The notes under the pieces: generated by a model | Seen by the model: the letters and a program-made list of their open reading frames with translations, nothing else | Databases searched by the model: none | Told to the model about the DNA's origin: nothing | Position numbers and translations under genes: made by a program | Assembly: GCF_019429335.1 (NCBI RefSeq) | Contig: NZ_JAHYJB010000003.1 | Coordinates: forward strand, 50,769 to 114,768 | Length of the DNA stretch: 64,000 bases | From: Sulfurimonas sp. | GTDB lineage: Bacteria; Campylobacterota; Campylobacteria; Campylobacterales; Sulfurimonadaceae | Reading direction: 5' to 3' | Shown here: piece after piece, positions 8,357 to 16,550 of the stretch | Layout of the letters: every line of letters starts with the position of its first letter | How positions within the stretch are numbered: the stretch's first letter is position 1

Positions 8357-9430
8357 TTAATTTCTACCTAGAGCATTCAGATCTGAAAAAGCACTCTCAA
8401 CTCTTTGAATCAAAGTCAGCTGACCTGCCCTAAGCCATTTTCTAGGATCGTAGTAACTCTTGTTAGGCTTCCCTTCGCCCTGTGGATTTCCAATCTGCCC
8501 CTGAAGATAATCTCTATTTTTCTCATAATACTCTTTGACGCCTATCCATGTAGCCCACTGTGCGTCAGTGTCGATATTCATCTTAATTACGCCGTAGCTT
8601 ATTGCTTCACGAATCTCTTGTAAAGTTGAGCCTGAACCACCGTGAAATACGAAACTAACAGGCTTTTCGCTAGTGCCAAATTTCTCCTCTATATATTTTT
8701 GAGAATTATCCAAAATTTTTGGAGTAAGCACTACATTACCGGGCTTATAAACACCGTGAACATTTCCAAATGAAGCGGCAATCGTAAAGTTTGAAGAAAC
8801 TTCGCTCAGCTCCTTGTATGCATAAGCTACATCTTCTGGCTGGGTATAAAGAAGCGAGTTATCTACATTTGAGTTGTCAACTCCATCCTCTTCTCCGCCG
8901 GTAACACCTAGCTCTATCTCTATGCTCATACCGATTTTGCTCATTCTCTGGAGGTACTTTTTACAAATTGCAACATTATCCGCCAAAGATTCCTCAGACA
9001 AATCGAGCATGTGAGAGGAGTAGAGAGGTTTGCCATGAGTTTTGTAATGTTTTTCACCCTCATCCAAAAGAGCATCTATCCATGGGAGAAGTTTTTTTGC
9101 CGCATGGTCTGTATGAAGAATAACGGGTACGCCGTACGCCTCTGCCATCATATGTACATGCAACGCACCTGAGACTGCACCTACAATTGCTGCCTTTTCT
9201 CCTTCATTACTTAAACCTTTTCCTGCATAGTATAATGCTCCACCGTTACTAAACTGGATAATTACCGGAGACTTTACTTTAGCCGCAGCTTCTAAAACAG
9301 CATTTATAGAATCAGTTCCCACAACATTTATAGCAGGGATGGCGAATCCGCCATCTTTTGCATACTGATAAACTTTTTGCACATCGTCACCAAACAGTAC
9401 CCCTGAATTTACAATATTTAAAACACCCAT
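8357..9430 (-). CDS. fba: Class II fructose-1,6-bisphosphate aldolase
   Basis: 357 residues from MGVLNIVNSGVLFGDDVQKV, the usual FbaA length; an ATG 66 nt further upstream would add an unrelated 22-residue N-terminus, so the inner start is chosen. Zinc and catalytic motifs are LHTDHAAKKLLPW, EIELGVTGGEEDG, GNVHG and FHGGSGS, all typical of the long FbaA subtype. It interconverts fructose-1,6-bisphosphate with dihydroxyacetone phosphate and glyceraldehyde-3-phosphate, most likely serving gluconeogenesis in an autotroph. Confidence 0.93.
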   Translation of the reverse strand: MGVLNIVNSGVLFGDDVQKVYQYAKDGGFAIPAINVVGTDSINAVLEAAAKVKSPVIIQFSNGGALYYAGKGLSNEGEKAAIVGAVSGALHVHMMAEAYGVPVILHTDHAAKKLLPWIDALLDEGEKHYKTHGKPLYSSHMLDLSEESLADNVAICKKYLQRMSKIGMSIEIELGVTGGEEDGVDNSNVDNSLLYTQPEDVAYAYKELSEVSSNFTIAASFGNVHGVYKPGNVVLTPKILDNSQKYIEEKFGTSEKPVSFVFHGGSGSTLQEIREAISYGVIKMNIDTDAQWATWIGVKEYYEKNRDYLQGQIGNPQGEGKPNKSYYDPRKWLRAGQLTLIQRVESAFSDLNALGRN

Positions 9431-9543
9431 TCTTAGACTCTTTTTATAAAATTTTTGCCTAATTGTATTACAGGCTTCATTTAAAATAACTTTCATAAAA
9501 ACTTTATTATGCTAAAATATCCAAAAAATAATCGGGAATTAAA

Positions 9544-10215
9544 ATGAGACTAACAATTGATGAGTATTGTAAATATTTTAAGATGTCTAAAGAGATGATT
9601 AACTCCAAGATTAAAGCAAAGAAATTAAACTATATTATTGAAGAGAGCAAGACCTATATAATTGTCACCAGAAGTTCGCTTGATAGAGAAAAAAGGGAAG
9701 AGATTCACCAAGAAAAAAATATGACACCAAGAGAAAATACACAGATAGCAAAACCTAAAACTACTGTTGCCACCGTTATAGCTCTTTACCAAAAAGAGAA
9801 CAGCTTTCTCAAGGGCAAAATCGCCCAGCTAGAGGCAAAAATAGACAAACTAGTAGATGACAAAGAGCAGATGCTGCGCGATGAGATAGAGAAAATCGAG
9901 CGTATATACATTACAAAAGATGCTCAGCTAAAGAATATTTTAGAGCTCATAGATAAAAAAATGAAGTTTGAAAGAGCAGATGCAACTATACTTGAAATTG
10001 AGAGCTTCAATTATCAAAGCGGGACTGAATTAGAACAGGGAGTTGTTGAGCTAAAAGAGTATCTAAAATCGCTAAATATTAAATCTTCTCAAAGAAAAAT
10101 AATTAAAAAACGATTTTTGAATGCTTATGACAACGATTCAAGAGTGATACACAAAGAAGGCAAACTCTACCTTGATTTTTCAAAATACGATTACAGTGAT
10201 TTGCTTGCTTACTAA
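9544..10215 (+). CDS. Helix-turn-helix/coiled-coil protein of unknown function, upstream of fapA
   Basis: 223 residues. The first 45 (MRLTIDEYCKYFKMSKEMIN...) resemble an excisionase/MerR-like DNA-binding helix-turn-helix with a beta wing; residues about 75-155 are a strongly charged coiled coil; the C-terminal 60 residues look like a small mixed domain ending KYDYSDLLAY. The start is preceded by CGGGAATTAAA. The 3' end overlaps the fapA frame by 44 nt, so the two are probably translationally coupled and may share a role. I do not recognise the family. Confidence 0.6.
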   Translation: MRLTIDEYCKYFKMSKEMINSKIKAKKLNYIIEESKTYIIVTRSSLDREKREEIHQEKNMTPRENTQIAKPKTTVATVIALYQKENSFLKGKIAQLEAKIDKLVDDKEQMLRDEIEKIERIYITKDAQLKNILELIDKKMKFERADATILEIESFNYQSGTELEQGVVELKEYLKSLNIKSSQRKIIKKRFLNAYDNDSRVIHKEGKLYLDFSKYDYSDLLAY

Positions 10216-11869
10216 AAAAACAAAAACCAAAAATATCATAGCCTCAATAAACAAATTTGCGACAGAGAACGACTCTTCTCCTTTGGAGTTCTCTTTTAAC
10301 ATCAATGGCTTAGATACATATATAAAAACAATCGCTGATGATGATTTTGTACTCTACAAAGAAGACCCAATGGGTTATTATAGTAATCATGAAAAAATGG
10401 TAAACGAACATGTAAGATTAAAACAGATATATTCCATTACAATAAAACAGAATATTAAACGCTTAATAAAGCTTAGCTACAATATAAATTTCTCAGAAAA
10501 TAACGCCACTCCGGCTATAATCCTGCATCCTGAGTCTCAAATTCCCTATAAACGCTATCAACCAAAAGAGATATATCTGCTTCTCCTCAAGGAGTTTAAT
10601 AATATAAAAGCGACAAACAACATATTGATAAATATTTTTGACGAAGAGATGAAAGAGAAACTCAAAGCTTTTGTAAGATATCTCTACAGCGGAAAGTTTG
10701 TTAAAAAAATCAAAATTCCGCTCTTTAATGGTATCGAGCCTGAGGTAAGAAGAAATAGCAAGCTTTTGATGCGCTTTTTAGACAAAGATACAAATCATCA
10801 GGTGATAGAGGTTGATGAGGGAGAAGTACTTGTCGAGTTTATAAAGCCAGTTTTTGGAAAAAACGGTTTAAATGCATTTGGCGAGATTATCGATAATAAC
10901 TACCTAAAAAACAGCGACGATTTAAAATGTAATGTTGATAGAAAAAGCATCGAGATTTTAGAGAATGATGAGAGAAAAATCTACAAAAGCAGAATAAAAG
11001 GGTATGTTCATTTCGACAAAGACGATTTCTATATCGATAATAAAATAAAAATGCAGCATCTCTCCCGTGTTCAAGATTCTGTGGCAAAAGATGAAACCAA
11101 CAATATAGAGGTAATTATTTCGCAAAGTGACACTTCGCTTGACAGCCTTGGAGAAGGCGTAGCACTGACATCAGAAACAATCCATATAAACGGGCATGTA
11201 GGCGCAAAATCAACACTAAGAGCAGTCAACCTTACAATTGAGGGCGCAACACATCAAGACTCATCGCAAGAGTCCAAGTATGCAGATATAAACAGACATA
11301 AAGGCAAACTTAGATGCCACAGCGCAAAAATCAAACTTCTTGAAGGCGGAGAGATTCATGCCACAAATGTGGATATAGAAAGCTCACTCGGGGGAACCGT
11401 TTATGCAGAAAACGTAACAATCGGACATGTAAAAAACAATCTAAAGGTTTATGCATCAAACTCTATCACCATTAGACTCGTAAGCGGAGAGGACAATCTG
11501 TTTAAAATCAACTATAAAGACATTCCTACTCTCAACAGCAGATATAACTTTATAACCAATGAGATGGAAGACCTTAAGTATAAGCTTGATGGCGTAAAAA
11601 AACACACGCCCTCTGATGTTCCGGCTATAAAAGAGCAGATCGACAAGCTAAAAGAGCAGCAAAATGCGATAACAAACGGTGTCAAGCATGCAAAAATTAC
11701 AATCCAAGAGCCTTTAAGAGGGCTAAATACAGTTATTTTTACATTAAATAACGGCGAAGAACTTATATTTAAAACTGAAGAGAGGGCTTATGAGCCTTTC
11801 TATCTTCTAGAATCCAACAACTATATCACTCTTCATCCAACAAACAAAAAAATCTCCATAGACTCTTAA
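10172..11869 (+). CDS. fapA: FapA-like (DUF342) polar flagellar/polymer-associated protein
   Basis: 565 residues from a TTG start 11 nt after AGAAGG. The C-terminal two thirds contain the FapA beta-solenoid pattern (GEGVALTSETIHINGHVGAKSTLRA..., ...HATNVDIESSLGGTVYAENVTIGHV) preceded by the charged GEVLVEFIKPVFGKNGLNAFGE segment typical of DUF342, and followed by a short coiled coil (about 475-510). In Vibrio, FapA proteins act in polar flagellar placement. GTG (10196) or TTG (10205) are alternative starts. An intrinsic terminator follows. Confidence 0.75.
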   Translation: MIFQNTITVICLLTKKTKTKNIIASINKFATENDSSPLEFSFNINGLDTYIKTIADDDFVLYKEDPMGYYSNHEKMVNEHVRLKQIYSITIKQNIKRLIKLSYNINFSENNATPAIILHPESQIPYKRYQPKEIYLLLLKEFNNIKATNNILINIFDEEMKEKLKAFVRYLYSGKFVKKIKIPLFNGIEPEVRRNSKLLMRFLDKDTNHQVIEVDEGEVLVEFIKPVFGKNGLNAFGEIIDNNYLKNSDDLKCNVDRKSIEILENDERKIYKSRIKGYVHFDKDDFYIDNKIKMQHLSRVQDSVAKDETNNIEVIISQSDTSLDSLGEGVALTSETIHINGHVGAKSTLRAVNLTIEGATHQDSSQESKYADINRHKGKLRCHSAKIKLLEGGEIHATNVDIESSLGGTVYAENVTIGHVKNNLKVYASNSITIRLVSGEDNLFKINYKDIPTLNSRYNFITNEMEDLKYKLDGVKKHTPSDVPAIKEQIDKLKEQQNAITNGVKHAKITIQEPLRGLNTVIFTLNNGEELIFKTEERAYEPFYLLESNNYITLHPTNKKISIDS

Positions 11870-11908
11870 AAACTCCCTTTTTCTCAATAAATTTTTTTTA
11901 TTTTTTTT

Positions 11909-11927
11909 ATCTTAAAAAGATTTTTTT
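11909..11927 (+). terminator. Intrinsic terminator after fapA
   Basis: ATCTT-AAA-AAGAT hairpin directly followed by a T run, 40 nt after the fapA stop and preceded by two further T8 tracts. Confidence 0.6.
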
Positions 11928-12075
11928 GTCTATCGTATACGTTATTCCGTATAATTAATACAATATAAACAATTTTATATAGCTATAAGTAATAAAAATA
12001 TATGTTTTATAGTATGTATTAGTATTTATATATTATAATTACATAATTTAAATGTATATTTAAGTATTAATTCCG

Positions 12076-12081
12076 TACAAT
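12076..12081 (+). promoter_or_regulatory. -10 box immediately before the HTH gene
   Basis: TACAAT ends exactly 6 nt before the ATG at 12088, with no ribosome-binding site between, as at nth and pgeF. A related TTCCGTATAAT occurs about 120 nt upstream (around 11952), and the 218-nt gap between fapA and this gene is otherwise very AT-rich with nothing else recognisable. Confidence 0.5.
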
Positions 12082-12087
12082 CGCTTC

Positions 12088-12327
12088 ATGCAAATTAATG
12101 ATCTGTTTAACATTCTTCACAACTCCATAGAATCCAAAAATAATGGAAAAAAAATATCCCTAAAAGATATGGCCAACTCATTAGGGATATCTATGCGCAC
12201 ATATCAGGATTGGAAGCTTGGTCGAGCAAAGCCTCAAGCTGCAATTACCGTTATGAAGATGCTAGGCAAACTTGAAGATGGAGAGATTATTAGAGCTGTA
12301 AGAAAAATCAATAGCCTGAAGGATTGA
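12088..12327 (+). CDS. Small Cro/CI-type helix-turn-helix protein
   Basis: 79 residues. ISLKDMANSLGISMRTYQDWKLGRAKP fits a Cro/CI (XRE) helix-turn-helix with the recognition helix at about residues 36-45. It has no ligand or dimerisation domain beyond a short C-terminal helix. It is likely a transcriptional regulator, possibly of its own operon. It is followed after 4 nt by another small gene and then by HU. Confidence 0.7.
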   Translation: MQINDLFNILHNSIESKNNGKKISLKDMANSLGISMRTYQDWKLGRAKPQAAITVMKMLGKLEDGEIIRAVRKINSLKD

Positions 12328-12331
12328 GTTT

Positions 12332-12565
12332 ATGAGTGCACTAACAAAACAAGAGAGAGAAGGTTTGGAGGATGTATTTTTGTCTATTCATACGCATAAA
12401 GATAGATATGAAAAAATGAGAGAATTATCGTCTTTTATTATAGCTAGCAAAATTAGCAGCGTTGCCGCAAGACTACTAAAACGTGCAAAACTAGGACTTA
12501 AAAAGAGAAAAACTTCGTGTTTTTTATCATTTTTTGATAAAAAGAAGAAATCTTTAAGCAAATAA
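12332..12565 (+). CDS. Small basic protein of unknown function
   Basis: 77 residues. An acidic/helical first half (TKQEREGLEDVFLSIHTHKDRYEKMRE) is followed by a strongly basic tail rich in Lys/Arg around a Cys (KRAKLGLKKRKTSCFLSFF). It starts 4 nt after the HTH gene with GGATTGAG as ribosome-binding site, so the two form an operon. No family recognised; a nucleic-acid-binding accessory is conceivable from the charge. Confidence 0.55.
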   Translation: MSALTKQEREGLEDVFLSIHTHKDRYEKMRELSSFIIASKISSVAARLLKRAKLGLKKRKTSCFLSFFDKKKKSLSK

Positions 12566-12661
12566 ACTATAAAGTGTCTATAGCTGAATTACCTTGTTCT
12601 GAAATTTTATTTTAAGGTCTAGGTAGTTTCGGAAAATCTTTATAAATTCAAGGGTAGATTT

Positions 12662-12946
12662 ATGAATAAAGCTCAATTCGTTGAACTAGTGCAAGCAAGC
12701 GGTAAATACAAAACTAAAGTTGAAGCTGAAGCAGCTATCAGAGCATTCACGGATGCAGTTGCATCTGCATTGGTAAATAAAGAGGATGTTTCTCTTGTAG
12801 GATTCGGAAGCTTTGGTGCTTCATTACAAAAGGGAAAAAGCGGTAAAGTTCCTGGAACTGACAAGTCTTATTCTACTAAAGATAAAATGGTTCCTAAATT
12901 TAAGGCTGGCAAAGGTCTTAAAGACCGCGTTGCTGCTGGTAAATAA
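12662..12946 (+). CDS. hup: HU-family histone-like DNA-binding protein
   Basis: 94 residues beginning MNKAQFVELVQASGKYKTKVE. The HU signature VSLVGFGSFGASLQKGKSGKVPGTDKS is present, but the DNA-binding arm has VPGTDKS instead of the commoner NPxTGE, so intercalation by the conserved Pro is retained while the tip differs. It acts as a dimeric nucleoid protein. It follows a 96-nt leader and has its own terminator. Confidence 0.93.
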   Translation: MNKAQFVELVQASGKYKTKVEAEAAIRAFTDAVASALVNKEDVSLVGFGSFGASLQKGKSGKVPGTDKSYSTKDKMVPKFKAGKGLKDRVAAGK

Positions 12947-12958
12947 AACCTAAAGTTC

Positions 12959-12979
12959 TGCCGCAAGTAAATTGCGGCA
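12959..12979 (+). terminator. Hairpin after the HU gene
   Basis: TGCCGCAA-GTAAA-TTGCGGCA perfect 8-bp inverted repeat 13 nt after the HU stop, followed by weakly T-containing sequence. Confidence 0.65.
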
Positions 12980-13104
12980 AACTCCATTCTCAACAAACTC
13001 ATACTTTTCTCACCAACTCTTTTCAAAAAAACACATTCATTACATTTTAAATTTCAACAAAAATAGATACAATATAAATATCACATACGAAACGGGGTAA
13101 AAAG

Positions 13105-13650
13105 ATGAAAAAAATTATACTTATCTTACTGATGTTATTCTCAGTAAACCTTAGTGCACAAGGCAAGAATCCGCATGTTGTTTTAGAGACTAGCCAAGGA
13201 GTTATAGAGATAGAGTTATTTCCAGAAACTGCACCTATGGCTGTAGAAAACTTTACCACCCTTGTAAAAAACGGCTACTATGACGGTCTTATATTTCACA
13301 GAATTATCAAAGATTTTATGATTCAAGGCGGGGATCCGAGCGGAACAGGCAGAGGAGGAGAGAGTATCTGGAAAAAAGATTTTAAAGATGAATTTACAAA
13401 TAAAATATTTGACAGAGCCGGTATTCTTGCAATGGCAAACAGAGGTCCTCACACAAACGGCAGCCAATTTTTCATAACAACCGCTCCTGCTCCGTGGCTA
13501 AACGGGAGACATACGATTTTTGGACAGGTGACAGCACAGACCATAAATAGTGTGAAAAAACTTGAAAACGTTGCAACACTCGGACAAAAAGGTGGAGACA
13601 GACCTGTTGAAACACAAAAGATAATAAAAGCCTATATAAAAGCCGATTAG
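13105..13650 (+). CDS. Periplasmic cyclophilin-type peptidyl-prolyl isomerase
   Basis: 181 residues with a signal peptide (1-18, ending NLSAQG) and a compact bacterial cyclophilin domain carrying FHRIIKDFMIQGGDPSGTGRGG, the catalytic Arg of FHR, MANRGPHTNGSQFFIT and LNGRHTIFGQV. It catalyses cis-trans isomerisation of prolyl bonds in exported proteins. The start is supported by GGGGTAAAAAG upstream. It is monocistronic in appearance. Confidence 0.92.
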   Translation: MKKIILILLMLFSVNLSAQGKNPHVVLETSQGVIEIELFPETAPMAVENFTTLVKNGYYDGLIFHRIIKDFMIQGGDPSGTGRGGESIWKKDFKDEFTNKIFDRAGILAMANRGPHTNGSQFFITTAPAPWLNGRHTIFGQVTAQTINSVKKLENVATLGQKGGDRPVETQKIIKAYIKAD

Positions 13651-13728
13651 TTCTTTTAAAATTCAACCTGTAATAACTTTATAAATATTATTACAATATA
13701 ATTGCGCCACTAACAAAAAAGGTGTTTA

Positions 13729-15378
13729 ATGGAAATCAAAACTATTGCCAGACTCCAAAAACAGGCACTTAAAAAAAGTGCTTCTGATTTCACTAGATTG
13801 GGCTTTGCGCTTTTTTTCATGATATGTGTTTTAACATTTACATTTCTAAGCAACGGTGGCATCTCTAACAATATATTTTTGGCAGTGGCTGCGCTAATCG
13901 GCGCATACATGGCTATGAATATAGGAGCTAACGATGTGGCAAACAACGTAGGTCCCGCAGTTGGCTCAAAAGCGCTTACTCTCACTACAGCAATTATTAT
14001 CGCCGCTGTATTTGAAGGGGCAGGCGCGCTTATTGCAGGTGGCGAGGTTGTTAAAACTATAAAGAACGGCATTATTGACATCTCTGCATTTGATGGCAAT
14101 CCAGACCCTTTTATATGGGCAATGATGGCCGCTCTTCTTGCTGCGGCTCTTTGGCTAAACTTTGCAACAATGATGAAAGCCCCCGTTTCCACGACACACT
14201 CTATTGTCGGAGGCGTAATGGGAGCTGGAATAGCGGCTGCCGGATTTGGCGTTGTGGACTGGTGGACAATGGGAGGCATAGTTGCTTCTTGGGTTATCTC
14301 CCCTGTCTTGGGCGGAATTATCGCCGCTGCGTTTCTCTTTGCAATCAAAAAATCTATTGTTTTTCAAGAAGACAAGGTTCAAGCCGCCAAAACTTACGTT
14401 CCGGTATTTGTGGCGATTATGTCTTTGGCATTTGTAACATACCTTATACTCAAGGGTGTTAAGCAAATATGGCCTAAAATAATAGAGTCTGTCAATATAT
14501 TGCCTCTTGTTTCTTTCGAAGTTACAAAAAAACCGGCATTTACAACTGCACTTGCTATCGGTGCTATTATTGCAGTTGCTGTCTATTTCTTTGTTAAGAA
14601 AAGGGTTAACTCAAATACCACGGCTCTGCAAAATACAAAAGCTTCAGTAAACACCATGTTTACCATCCCCCTTATTTTTGCAGCGGCTCTGCTAAGCTTT
14701 GCACACGGTGCAAATGACGTTGCAAATGCTATCGGACCATTAGCGGCAATCAATGATGCAGTGGTAAATAACGGTGTTTCGGCGAGTGCTTCTATTCCGC
14801 TGTGGGTTATGGGCGTAGGCGCAGTCGGTATTGCGCTTGGACTAGCGCTGTATGGTCCAAAACTAATCAAAACAGTTGGAAGTGAGATAACTGATTTAGA
14901 CCAGATAAGAGCATTTTCCATAGCAATGTCAGCATCTGTAACCGTAATCATAGCTTCGCAACTTGGTCTTCCCGTCAGCTCTACACATATTGCTATTGGC
15001 GGTATATTCGGCGTTGGTTTTCTAAGAGAGTGGCTACATATAAAAGATGAAAATAATCACACGATTGAAGATGATGTCATTATTATAAAAGATGAACAGC
15101 TCAACAGAGAAGCATACAAGGCTGAGTTAAAATCGCTGCAGGAAAAAAGTGAGAAAACTCAACCAGACTATGCAAGAATAGTCGACCTTTATAAACTTAT
15201 CGAGAATGAAAAAAGAATAATTAAATCGACTAAGAAAAATATCAAAAAAGCAAAAAAAGTCCAGTTTGTAAGAAGAGATGCTATCAAAAAAATAGTAGCT
15301 GCATGGCTAATTACAGTACCTGCTGCCGCTGTGCTTGCAGGAATGCTCTTTTTTACAATAAAAGGAATTATGATTTAA
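13729..15378 (+). CDS. pit: PiT-family low-affinity inorganic phosphate transporter
   Basis: 549 residues, polytopic. The two inverted PHO4 halves are visible as NIGANDVANNVGPAVGSKA (about 64-82) and HGANDVANAIGPLAAI (about 326-341), each followed by conserved PVSTTHSIVGG and PVSSTHIAIGG motifs. A soluble charged segment of about 85 residues (roughly 440-525) lies before the last transmembrane helix, an insertion seen in long PiT members. It is expected to import phosphate (as metal-phosphate) with H+ or Na+. An AAAAAAGGTG ribosome-binding site precedes the ATG. Confidence 0.92.
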   Translation: MEIKTIARLQKQALKKSASDFTRLGFALFFMICVLTFTFLSNGGISNNIFLAVAALIGAYMAMNIGANDVANNVGPAVGSKALTLTTAIIIAAVFEGAGALIAGGEVVKTIKNGIIDISAFDGNPDPFIWAMMAALLAAALWLNFATMMKAPVSTTHSIVGGVMGAGIAAAGFGVVDWWTMGGIVASWVISPVLGGIIAAAFLFAIKKSIVFQEDKVQAAKTYVPVFVAIMSLAFVTYLILKGVKQIWPKIIESVNILPLVSFEVTKKPAFTTALAIGAIIAVAVYFFVKKRVNSNTTALQNTKASVNTMFTIPLIFAAALLSFAHGANDVANAIGPLAAINDAVVNNGVSASASIPLWVMGVGAVGIALGLALYGPKLIKTVGSEITDLDQIRAFSIAMSASVTVIIASQLGLPVSSTHIAIGGIFGVGFLREWLHIKDENNHTIEDDVIIIKDEQLNREAYKAELKSLQEKSEKTQPDYARIVDLYKLIENEKRIIKSTKKNIKKAKKVQFVRRDAIKKIVAAWLITVPAAAVLAGMLFFTIKGIMI

Positions 15379-15388
15379 AACAACAGTT

Positions 15389-15430
15389 GAGATATTTTAA
15401 ATTATAGTTATCTATAATTTTTAAAATCTC
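15389..15430. terminator. Bidirectional terminator between pit and the NosL-like gene
   Basis: Imperfect long inverted repeat GAGATATTTTAAATTATAG-TTAT-CTATAATTTTTAAAATCTC between two convergent genes; the right arm overlaps the last codons of the NosL-like gene. Confidence 0.6.
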
Positions 15431-15905
15431 CTCTGGCAACCTCTAGCGCTTCGTAAAAATCCATTATCTCTCCGCTGTTTTGAGCCTGAAATTTTCGTGC
15501 ATCCTCTTCGTTTAAAAAGGCATATTTGCTGATTTTGCTCATCGTTCCTCTAACTCTGCTTCCTACAACATAATAGGCCTTTGTAGCGTCAATAAATTTT
15601 AAAGTAGTTACATCAACTACCAATGGATTTTTAAGCTCAATGCCATCTCCTAAATGCTCTTCAAGACAATGAATAGAGCAGTATTGGTAGACCTTTTTTT
15701 CATCTGAAGCACTATGGCTTGTTTTATAATATTTGACCAAATCCATTCCGCATCTAGGACAATAATTTTTATCTGAAGCGTCTTGAAGCAAAACGGCATC
15801 CTTCTCGTCAACGCTCTGGAACATTGTTAGTTTAGTATTAAGCTCTTTTTGTGCACATCCAGCAAAAAATATCATAAATACTACTAAAATTGTATTTTTA
15901 TACAT
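15408..15905 (-). CDS. NosL-like lipoprotein (copper chaperone-type)
   Basis: 165 residues from MYKNTILVVFMIFFAGCAQ: a short signal with lipobox FAGC. The mature part has YCPRCGMDLVKYYKTSH, the C-x2-C-G-M motif of the NosL family, and a second Cys/His region YCSIHCLEEH. NosL delivers Cu(I) to nitrous oxide reductase; NosL-like proteins occur also away from nos genes, as here. A good TATAGGAGTTT ribosome-binding site supports this start rather than one 33 nt upstream. It is divergent from a TlpA-like gene. Confidence 0.8.
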   Translation of the reverse strand: MYKNTILVVFMIFFAGCAQKELNTKLTMFQSVDEKDAVLLQDASDKNYCPRCGMDLVKYYKTSHSASDEKKVYQYCSIHCLEEHLGDGIELKNPLVVDVTTLKFIDATKAYYVVGSRVRGTMSKISKYAFLNEEDARKFQAQNSGEIMDFYEALEVARGDFKNYR

Positions 15906-15973
15906 ATCTAAACTCCTATATTTATGTAATGTTAGCAATATATGATTACTATTTTGTTAACCGTAAAGAAAAG

Positions 15974-16480
15974 ATGACCATTATGAAAAACAGAGCTATT
16001 AAATATGTTAAAGAGATTATTCTCTTTGTTTTTGTTATGACTATTTTTGCCAATGCATTGAGCCTATACAGAAGCAACGAGTTAAACAAAGAGGCGTTGA
16101 ATATATCCAGCGTTACACTTCTGGATAACAGCATATTTACACTGCCCGTAAATGAGCCTATATTGATCCATTTCTGGGCTACTTGGTGTCCTACATGTAA
16201 AGCCGAAGCTCCAAATATACAGACTATATCCGAACACTATAACGTCTTGACAATTGCCATAAAATCTGGAAATAACTCAGAAATAGAGGAGTATCTAAAA
16301 AGCCGTGGTTTAAACTTTTATGTCGTTAATGATACAGAAGGAGTATTGGCAGAAAAATTTGGTGTATTGGTATTTCCAACAACAATTATTTATGATAAAA
16401 ATGGTGAGGTTTTCTTTAGCGATATAGGATATACGACTACGTTTGGATTGTGGCTTAGAATGTTCTTTGCCGGTATGTAA
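15974..16480 (+). CDS. Membrane-anchored TlpA/ScsD-like thiol-disulfide oxidoreductase
   Basis: 168 residues: an N-terminal transmembrane anchor (about 12-30) and a periplasmic thioredoxin fold with active site FWATWCPTCKAE (CPTC) and cis-Pro loop GVLVFPTTIIY. It is expected to reduce or isomerise disulfides in exported or cytochrome c precursors. The gene could alternatively start at the ATG 9 nt later. Its proximity to the divergent NosL-like lipoprotein suggests a shared role in metal or Cys handling in the periplasm, an inference. Confidence 0.78.
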   Translation: MTIMKNRAIKYVKEIILFVFVMTIFANALSLYRSNELNKEALNISSVTLLDNSIFTLPVNEPILIHFWATWCPTCKAEAPNIQTISEHYNVLTIAIKSGNNSEIEEYLKSRGLNFYVVNDTEGVLAEKFGVLVFPTTIIYDKNGEVFFSDIGYTTTFGLWLRMFFAGM

Positions 16481-16485
16481 AATAA

Positions 16486-16538
16486 GTCATAAAATGGGTA
16501 AAGCCCAAAAGATAGGGCATAAGAGCCCATTTTATGAC
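16486..16538. terminator. Strong bidirectional terminator between the TlpA-like and molybdoenzyme genes
   Basis: 13-bp perfect inverted repeat GTCATAAAATGGG...CCCATTTTATGAC with an inner GCCC/GGGC stem (16503-16518) between two convergent genes. The whole 53-bp element is nearly a two-tiered hairpin. Confidence 0.8.
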
Positions 16539-16550
16539 TGCTGAGAGTAA

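Noticed and set aside
9431-9496. 22-residue extension of aldolase
   Set aside because: Not part of the family; inner ATG gives the normal length.
13710-14348. Long open frame on the minus strand opposite pit
   Set aside because: Alanine/proline-rich antisense shadow of the transporter; no start signal or family.
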